A stretch of 58,040 nt of DNA from Marinoscillum sp. (GTDB lineage: Bacteria; Bacteroidota; Bacteroidia; Cytophagales; Cyclobacteriaceae): NCBI GenBank assembly GCA_024305105.1, contig JAMWZA010000015.1, forward strand, positions 1 through 58,040, in the 5' to 3' direction. This document shows, one piece after another, positions 53,100-58,040 of this stretch. Both the position numbers and the translations under genes were made by a program. The number at the start of each line of letters is the position of its first letter. Position 1 is the stretch's first letter. Below the pieces are notes generated by a model. The model made no database searches. It worked only from the letters and a program-made list of their open reading frames with translations, and had not been told where the DNA came from.

Positions 53100-53638
53100 C
53101 TCTTGTAGCATTCGGGTGAGTCAATAATAGCAGTACGCCAGCCAATTACCCGACCCTGCGTTTCGTCCACACATTCGAAATACACATCTTCTCCTGGTGG
53201 ATATCGCTGTTGTTCGTCTTCAATAAAGAGGCCTTCTAGTCGCTGTACCACAGAAAAGTCATCCCCTGAAACATCTATTACTGCCAGGTCGGACATGTTA
53301 TTGGCATAAATCAAATTATTTCTGATGGCCATATCGGTGTTGCCCGGTACACTGATAAAATAAAGATTTTCAGGATTTTTCGGATCAGCATTGTCCACCA
53401 CATGAATGCCCTGACCTACTTCGTTTACCAGCAATAGATCGCCATAATAGTAGATCTTTCCGGACCGGCTGATTGCACGGCCAGATTCTTTGGTAATGAG
53501 AAAACTCTCGTCATTTTCATAAATAGGACGAAACCCTTCTACAGCACCATCTGGAAATACGGGTACGTAAGGTTCACAGGAACTGAACACCGCACAAGTG
53601 ATCAGTGTAATCCAAAAAAGGATTTTTGTTAGATTCAT
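53096..53638 (-). CDS. LVIVD-type lipoprotein, first gene of the coupled operon
   Basis: 180 residues with a lipoprotein signal (MNLTKILFWITLITCAVFSSC). It has two propeller-like blades (GKIYYYGDLLLVNEVGQGIHVVDNADPKNPENLYFI and NLIYANNMSDLAVIDVS) and a C-terminal Cys-containing part (VYFECVDETQ, IDSPECYK). It is shorter than its neighbour and may be a partner of it. Its stop overlaps the next start as ATGA. Confidence 0.8.
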   Translation of the reverse strand: MNLTKILFWITLITCAVFSSCEPYVPVFPDGAVEGFRPIYENDESFLITKESGRAISRSGKIYYYGDLLLVNEVGQGIHVVDNADPKNPENLYFISVPGNTDMAIRNNLIYANNMSDLAVIDVSGDDFSVVQRLEGLFIEDEQQRYPPGEDVYFECVDETQGRVIGWRTAIIDSPECYKR

Positions 53639-53739
53639 TGAAGATTAGGTTTTCTAATTTTCAGACACACGCTATGGTAAGACAGTTGTACTGAAGAAAA
53701 CAATTTACATGATATTCCCGTGAAATAAGGCTAAAAGCC

Positions 53740-54153
53740 ATGCCCACTACCGGATATTCAGGAACTCCACTCACCAAAAAACTGGGCATCAAACCAGGGT
53801 TTAAGATCAAAGTTTTCGCAGCGCCGGATCACTACTTTGACTTGTTTCCAGACTGGCCGGAAGATGTGGAGACAGTATGCAACCCCAAAGCCGAGAGTCT
53901 GGATTTCATCCACGTCTTTACTATCAATAGTCAGGCACTGGAAACGCTGGTGCCCAAAGCAAAGCCCTACCTCAAAAAGAATGGGAGTTTCTGGGTCTCC
54001 TGGCCCAAAGGTTCTTCGGATATTCCCACAGACATCAATAGAGAGTCCATCAGGGGCTTTGTTTTGAAAATCGGACTGGTAGATGTAAAGGTAGCAGCTG
54101 TTGATGAACAGTGGTCTGGATTGAAATTTATGTACCGTACGGAGGATCGATGA
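53740..54153 (+). CDS. DUF3052 family protein
   Basis: 137 residues, cytoplasmic. The pattern GYSGTPLTKKLGIKPGFKIKVF at the start, DFIHVFTINSQALE in the middle and GSFWVSWPKG with a late VKVAAVDEQWSGLKFMYR agree with the DUF3052 family as I know it. These proteins resemble a reduced methyltransferase-like fold; no activity is known. Single gene, divergent from the LVIVD operon with a spacer of 101 bp. Confidence 0.82.
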   Translation: MPTTGYSGTPLTKKLGIKPGFKIKVFAAPDHYFDLFPDWPEDVETVCNPKAESLDFIHVFTINSQALETLVPKAKPYLKKNGSFWVSWPKGSSDIPTDINRESIRGFVLKIGLVDVKVAAVDEQWSGLKFMYRTEDR

Positions 54154-54319
54154 AAGCCATTAACATTGAGGTACTCGAATTGAAGTATTTGCCTCACTAG
54201 AAGCCTTCTTGTAACTAAGGAAGGTTTAATCTTTGTCGAAATGACATTGTGTTAGATAAAAGATTAAGGCCTACTTAAATTACTTTTAAAAAGACTTTGA
54301 GCCTCGAATGTTTGCCTTC

Positions 54320-54730
54320 TTACTCCACTTTCCGGATGCCGATGTGGCAGCCTTCAATGCAATAGGCATACATCAGCTTTAGCAAGTCTTCTTCGAAAGC
54401 CATCTCGTATTTGTAGGCCAATTGATCGGGGTTATTCTCCTGGGGTTTGGTAGGAAATAGTTCCAGGACCAGATTATCTGCATCTTCTACGATGCGGAAG
54501 TAGTGAATATCATCCAGCCCTTCATAATTGGACTGAAAATGATGATCAGCACCAAATTCAATAAACTTCGATTGTTCGATTTTTTCCGTGACATAGCCAG
54601 ACCCGGGTGAGTATCCAACCTCTACCACTTCCCATCTTCCAATCAGCTCCTGACCATTCTGTAACTCGCTGCAGCAGTCATCACAGCCCATCACGAATAA
54701 AATAATTGCTATGAAAAAAGTGTGTTTCAT
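54320..54730 (-). CDS. Small lipoprotein of unknown function
   Basis: 136 residues with a lipoprotein signal (MKHTFFIAIILFVMGC, lipobox VMGC) followed directly by a Cys-rich start (DDCCSEL). The body resembles small lipocalin-like proteins (ELIGRWEVVEVGYS, FIEFGADHHFQSNYEG), and a second Cys pair is in YCIEGCHIG. The family assignment is a guess from the GRWxxxE pattern. Confidence 0.7.
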   Translation of the reverse strand: MKHTFFIAIILFVMGCDDCCSELQNGQELIGRWEVVEVGYSPGSGYVTEKIEQSKFIEFGADHHFQSNYEGLDDIHYFRIVEDADNLVLELFPTKPQENNPDQLAYKYEMAFEEDLLKLMYAYCIEGCHIGIRKVE

Positions 54731-54824
54731 TAGTAAATCCTATACGACGCCAACTAATGACCCGGTTTTTATCAATTCCGTTGGAAGGCTCAATAGAATA
54801 AGTGATTATCGCAACATAATAACT

Positions 54825-54851
54825 ATAAACATATCATTTTCGTATGTTTAT
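54825..54851. promoter_or_regulatory. 9-bp inverted repeat upstream of a small gene: operator candidate
   Basis: ATAAACATA (54825-54833) and TATGTTTAT (54843-54851) are perfect inverses separated by 9 bp. Further downstream TATATTCGCAATATA forms another palindrome near 54867-54882. Both lie in the spacer between the divergent lipoprotein and 60-residue genes. Confidence 0.4.
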
Positions 54852-54908
54852 TAACTCTATATTACTATATTCGCAATATAATCAATCACCTATTAAAATT
54901 CACTTGAC

Positions 54909-55091
54909 ATGACACTTCTCCGGGTACACGACTTTCAGCAAGAGCTTGTATTCAATTTCATCAAAAAAGCCAGGGCTACATTGGAGCTGAATAAGAGCGA
55001 AAATGAGAAGCGTCAACAGATCTATCTACACGGTCAGGAACTTGGTTTTTGCAATGACGAAATTGAAGTTCTGCTTGAAGACGTGAAGTGA
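54909..55091 (+). CDS. Small helical protein of unknown function
   Basis: 60 residues, mostly helical and charged (FQQELVFNFIKKARATLELNKSENEKRQQIYLHGQELGFCNDEIEVLLED). No known motif or signal. The preceding A+T-rich spacer with palindromes looks like a controlled promoter, which supports a real gene. Confidence 0.5.
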   Translation: MTLLRVHDFQQELVFNFIKKARATLELNKSENEKRQQIYLHGQELGFCNDEIEVLLEDVK

Positions 55092-55140
55092 TCGCTGGAT
55101 CGAATTTCTCTTAGCATAAGACTTCTGACCAAGAACTGGT

Positions 55141-55169
55141 TTGGTCATACAAACACCCACTATCTTAGC
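55141..55169 (+). promoter_or_regulatory. Probable promoter of the EamA transporter gene
   Basis: TTTG at 55141-55144, 17 bp, then TATCTTAG at 55162-55169, close to the Bacteroidota consensus. It ends 20 bp before the TTG start codon at 55190. Confidence 0.4.
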
Positions 55170-55189
55170 CTGCTGATTTCAGCACGCAA

Positions 55190-56077
55190 TTGAAGCAAAC
55201 AAAGACACTCGGGGTTGTCCTGGCCATTACAGGCATTTTACTGTTTTCCAGCAAAGCTGTAATGGTGAAGCTATCTTATCAATTCGGAGCAGATAGCATT
55301 TCCATTCTGTTGCTCAGGATGGTTTTTGCATTCCCTTTTTACTTCGTCATTAGCCTGATCAAACGACCTCAGCAGAAGATTGCTCGTAAGGACTACCTAT
55401 GGCTTGTGGGACTTGGTATGATTGGCTATTACCTGGCCAGCTACTTTGATTTTCTTGGACTCCAATACATTAAAGCAAGTCTCGAACGCCTGATATTATT
55501 TATTTATCCCACACTCGTGCTGTTGTTGTCTTATTTAATTTTTGGGAAGACGATCACACGTAAACAGGCGATTGGTGTAATCGTAACTTACATAGGCCTG
55601 GTGATCATCTTTTCAGGCGAACTAGCTGTCAATCAAAGTTCTGATGTCATTCTGGGTGCCGTTCTAATCTTCTTCAGCGCACTCACCTATGCCGGCTATC
55701 TTACAGGCTCTGGCTGGATCATCCCCAAGTTTGGAGCGACAGTCTTTACATCATACGCCATGATGATCTCCTGTGGATGTGTAGTAGTGCATTACCTGTT
55801 AACCAAGGATATAACCATCCTATCTTTTGAACCTGAAGTCTACTGGATTGGCCTGGCCATGGCCTTTTTTGCCACAGTCATTCCTTCCTACCTGATTAGT
55901 TATGCGATCAAACTCATTGGCGCCAATAGCTTTTCAGTTTTCGGAAGTCTGGGACCCGTCTCTACCATTGCGCTTGCTTATCTCTTCCTGGATGAACAAC
56001 TCAGCCTCATTCAACTGATTGGTTCCGTAGTGGTGATTGGAGGAATCTTCCTGGCCGAAAAGAAAAAGAAATCTTAA
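55190..56077 (+). CDS. EamA/DMT-family transporter
   Basis: 295 residues with ten membrane segments in two EamA halves (LGVVLAITGILLFSSKAVMVKLSY in the first and IILGAVLIFFSALTYAGYLTGS in the second). The pattern LQYIKASLERLILFIYPTLVLLLSYLIFGK near residues 85-125 and SLGPVSTIALAYLFLDEQLSLIQLIGSVVVIGGIFLA at the end are typical. Drug/metabolite transporters move amino acids or other small molecules; the cargo is unknown. The start is TTG at 55190. Confidence 0.9.
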   Translation: MKQTKTLGVVLAITGILLFSSKAVMVKLSYQFGADSISILLLRMVFAFPFYFVISLIKRPQQKIARKDYLWLVGLGMIGYYLASYFDFLGLQYIKASLERLILFIYPTLVLLLSYLIFGKTITRKQAIGVIVTYIGLVIIFSGELAVNQSSDVILGAVLIFFSALTYAGYLTGSGWIIPKFGATVFTSYAMMISCGCVVVHYLLTKDITILSFEPEVYWIGLAMAFFATVIPSYLISYAIKLIGANSFSVFGSLGPVSTIALAYLFLDEQLSLIQLIGSVVVIGGIFLAEKKKKS

Positions 56078-56149
56078 CATTGAGCTACTGGTTTGGCGTT
56101 GTGATGTTGTTAGGATTATCGTAAATTCAATCAACTAAATTTTTTAACC

Positions 56150-57073
56150 ATGCCTAAATTTCACGTAGAGAAGTCCATTCTCATAGACGCCCCGCTTAGT
56201 AAAGTATACAAATGTATCAGCGACCTCAACCACTGGAATAAGTGGTCTCCGTGGTTAGTGCTGGAGCCGGAAGCCCGGTTTAAAGTAGCTGAAGATGGGA
56301 AATCTTACAGCTGGGAAGGAGACCGGGTAGGTAGTGGAGAAATGAAAATTCTCAGTGAAGAAGAAAATCAGTCAGTCGACTTTGATCTACATTTCTTAAA
56401 GCCCTGGAAGTCACAAGCCGACATTCGCTTTGAACTATCAGAAGAAGCGGGTAAAAGCAAAGTGACGTGGTTTATGGATAGCAAGCTGCCCTTCTTTCTC
56501 TTCTTTATGAAGAAAATGATGGTAGCCATGTTGGGAATGGATTTTGACAGAGGCTTAAAAATGCTGCAAGATTATGCTAAGGAGGACCAGGTTTATTCGC
56601 ACCTTGATTTTAAAGGTGAAACCAACTATCCGGGCTGCACCTACATTGGCATCACCAGAGGTGTCGCCATGGATGATATGGGTCAGTCCATGGAGAAGGA
56701 CTTTGGCACTTTGATGGAGTTCATGGCTGATAAAACGGACAAGATTTCCAACGAGCCCATATCCATTTACCATAAGTGGGAACTGGTAAAGGGCATTGCT
56801 AATTACACAGCGGCAATTCCAGTCTCTGAAGTTCCTGATGGCCTTCCTGTTGGGGTTGTTACGGGTAAAATCCCCGAAACGAAGATTTACAAATTACGAC
56901 ACACGGGAAAATACGATCATTTGGGTAACCCGTGGAGCGCCATGATGATGATGCAGCGTGCCAAGGTATTTAAGCAGAAAAAAGACATTCACCCATTTGA
57001 AAGCTATGTGAACTCACCGGCTGATACTGATCCAAAGCAGCTGATTGCAGATGTGAATTTTCCGATCAAATAG
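56150..57073 (+). CDS. SRPBCC (polyketide-cyclase-like) domain fused to a GyrI-like effector-binding domain
   Basis: 307 residues. Residues 1-145 form a START/SRPBCC fold (VEKSILIDAPLSKVYKCISDLNHWNKWSPW, then WFMDSKLPFFLFFMKKMM). Residues 155-307 form a GyrI/AraC-effector-binding domain (TYIGITRGVAMDDM, VKGIANYTAAIPVSEVP, KIYKLRHTGKYDHLG). Both bind small hydrophobic ligands, and this fusion is common in Bacteroidota. No DNA-binding part is present, so it is not itself a regulator. Confidence 0.88.
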   Translation: MPKFHVEKSILIDAPLSKVYKCISDLNHWNKWSPWLVLEPEARFKVAEDGKSYSWEGDRVGSGEMKILSEEENQSVDFDLHFLKPWKSQADIRFELSEEAGKSKVTWFMDSKLPFFLFFMKKMMVAMLGMDFDRGLKMLQDYAKEDQVYSHLDFKGETNYPGCTYIGITRGVAMDDMGQSMEKDFGTLMEFMADKTDKISNEPISIYHKWELVKGIANYTAAIPVSEVPDGLPVGVVTGKIPETKIYKLRHTGKYDHLGNPWSAMMMMQRAKVFKQKKDIHPFESYVNSPADTDPKQLIADVNFPIK

Positions 57074-57156
57074 TTCGTTGATCATTTCGAGTGCGTGGAT
57101 ACAGAACCAGGCACTCGGTACTTTCTATCCAAATTACTGATTCGTCGAACGCTGTA

Positions 57157-57531
57157 TTAACAGGAGGTGTCCAACCCCTCCGTCCACTTAAGAACCGCCT
57201 TATTTATAAACTCCTTTAGTTCGGTCCCCTCTAGATCTAAACTCTTTTTGATGCGAATACAGCCCTTGCCCAAATCAAATCCCTCCAATAACTGACCAGA
57301 AGGATCTATTTTTTGGGTCTCGCCCACATAAAGGCTCACATAGTTCTTTTGAGCATTCAAATGGAAAAGCGACTTTTCTTTATTGCCATAGCGAAGCATT
57401 TTATACTCCATGCCTTCATCTAATGCATCATATCCCAACAGCACATTCCGTATCCATAGCAGTTTCTCCTTACGCCAGTCGTTATCAAGCTGGTTTAAAT
57501 AGTCATCTGGGTTTGTTGCGTTGTATTGCAT
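57157..57531 (-). CDS. DUF1801 domain protein
   Basis: 124 residues. The DUF1801/YdhG fold is recognised from LDNDWRKEKLLWIRNVLLG, EGMEYKMLRYGNKEKSLFHLNAQKNYVSLYVG and GKGCIRIKKSLDLE, with a C-terminal helix. Its start codon shares one base with the stop of the upstream truncated gene (TAATG), so the two are translationally coupled. The function is unknown; the fold resembles metal-chaperone-like frataxin folds in family notes I recall. Confidence 0.85.
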   Translation of the reverse strand: MQYNATNPDDYLNQLDNDWRKEKLLWIRNVLLGYDALDEGMEYKMLRYGNKEKSLFHLNAQKNYVSLYVGETQKIDPSGQLLEGFDLGKGCIRIKKSLDLEGTELKEFINKAVLKWTEGLDTSC

Positions 57532-58040
57532 TACAGTCTTACTCTGATTCCCGGTCCGATTAGGAAAAACATCTTCTGCTCACTCATAAGATAGCCTCCT
57601 CCTGCATAAAGCGGAAAGGTGAGTTTGTTGTCACTTGAGGTGGGATACAATGAACCAATGACCACCAAACCTACATCTCGATTGCCCCCGCTTTCGGAAA
57701 AGTTGAACGCATCGATGGCAATGAAACCTGCTCCTACCTTATAGGGCTTATACTTTGCAATTTTGCCTTCCTGGTAAAAACTCATTTGAGCAATCATCGC
57801 AAAACTCACCCCACCAAAGTTGGTGAAAGCTTCTGTACCCGACTTTAAGATCAACAGACCAGCAGGGAAGGAAACATCAATGTCAAAATTGTAATCTCGT
57901 TTTAGATGGATCAAAATTTTCTTGGTCTTACCAGCGCCCCCATACTTGGATTTAACATGACTGATTTCCAGCTCGATTCGCGACCATTCCTCCAGCTCCG
58001 ACGTTTTCTTGGAGATGAAATTGTTCAGGTTGATGTCCTC
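57531..58040 (-). CDS. Outer-membrane-like protein, C-terminal part (runs off the window)
   Basis: The frame stays open to the window edge, giving at least 169 residues; the start lies outside. A nearby TTG at 57914 could be taken as a start but splits a continuous frame. Sequence order: a charged region (NNFISKKTSELEEWSRIELEI), KSKYGGAGKTKKILIHLKRDYN, then barrel-like strands (GVSFAMIAQMSFYQE, YKVGAGFIAIDAF, LTFPLYAGGGYLMS) ending in FLIGPGIRVRL, a typical last outer-membrane strand. Family not recognised. Confidence 0.65.
   Translation of the reverse strand, partial: EDINLNNFISKKTSELEEWSRIELEISHVKSKYGGAGKTKKILIHLKRDYNFDIDVSFPAGLLILKSGTEAFTNFGGVSFAMIAQMSFYQEGKIAKYKPYKVGAGFIAIDAFNFSESGGNRDVGLVVIGSLYPTSSDNKLTFPLYAGGGYLMSEQKMFFLIGPGIRVRL

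Overview
The window looks like a chromosomal segment of a Bacteroidota member, most probably a marine-type Cytophagales. The grounds are SusC/RagA and carboxypeptidase-regulatory-domain TonB receptors, a Y_Y_Y/beta-propeller regulator with a C-terminal helix-turn-helix, a FecI/FecR/STN-receptor set, LVIVD lipoproteins, bS21 next to xerC and hpf, few Shine-Dalgarno sites, and promoters of the Bacteroidota form TTTG-N19-TAnnTTTG (clear ahead of rimP and rpsU). This placement is inferred from gene content, not from a database search. No rRNA, tRNA, CRISPR array or transposase gene was seen.

Layout. 1-4.5 kb: the 5' end of a SusC-type receptor gene and its probable regulator, separated by a spacer holding four GGTTAA sites. 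4.5-9.3 kb: rimP-nusA-infB on the minus strand, with a promoter, a terminator-like leader hairpin and a closing terminator. 9.4-17.4 kb: cysS, a TonB receptor with a CGVC motif, a small structured unit between two terminators, the rpsU-xerC-hpf cluster, an acyl-CoA dehydrogenase and a DUF547 lipoprotein. 17.6-30 kb: a plus-strand housekeeping run of antiporter, glyS, M90 peptidase, dGTPase, RND exporter, ileS and lspA. 30.1-35.2 kb: an ECF sigma / FecR / STN TonB-receptor system on the minus strand. 34-37 kb: spacers full of palindromic repeats, with one DUF6090-type membrane protein.

37.0-44.4 kb is an accessory region. It starts with a 1037-residue secreted protein that has a zincin motif (HELGH) and a C-terminal toxin-like tail ending in a PGGGHQY motif, followed by an ATGA-coupled small gene that is probably its immunity partner. 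Then come a decayed gene, a MIG/MutY-like DNA glycosylase that has lost two of four Fe-S cysteines, an Mrr-type restriction endonuclease, a small conserved-looking ORF, a broken ORF and an HNH endonuclease. From about 38.6 kb to 44.4 kb the DNA is by eye clearly more A+T-rich than its surroundings. The change falls inside the toxin gene, as expected for a polymorphic toxin whose tail is exchanged.

44.4-58 kb: a FtsX/MacB-type permease with its PadR regulator, separated by four 108-bp tandem repeats; a DUF559 endonuclease bracketed by 38-bp direct repeats; class II (B12-dependent) ribonucleotide reductase; a three-gene translationally coupled lipoprotein/outer-membrane operon; and a set of small or transport genes (DUF3052, lipoprotein, EamA, SRPBCC-GyrI, DUF1801) ending in a truncated outer-membrane gene.

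The best candidates for something undescribed are the small unit at 13.34-13.5 kb (three-way-junction RNA or Cys/Met/His-rich peptide upstream of the CGVC receptor), the zincin-toxin/immunity pair, and the DUF559 gene with its palindromic repeats.
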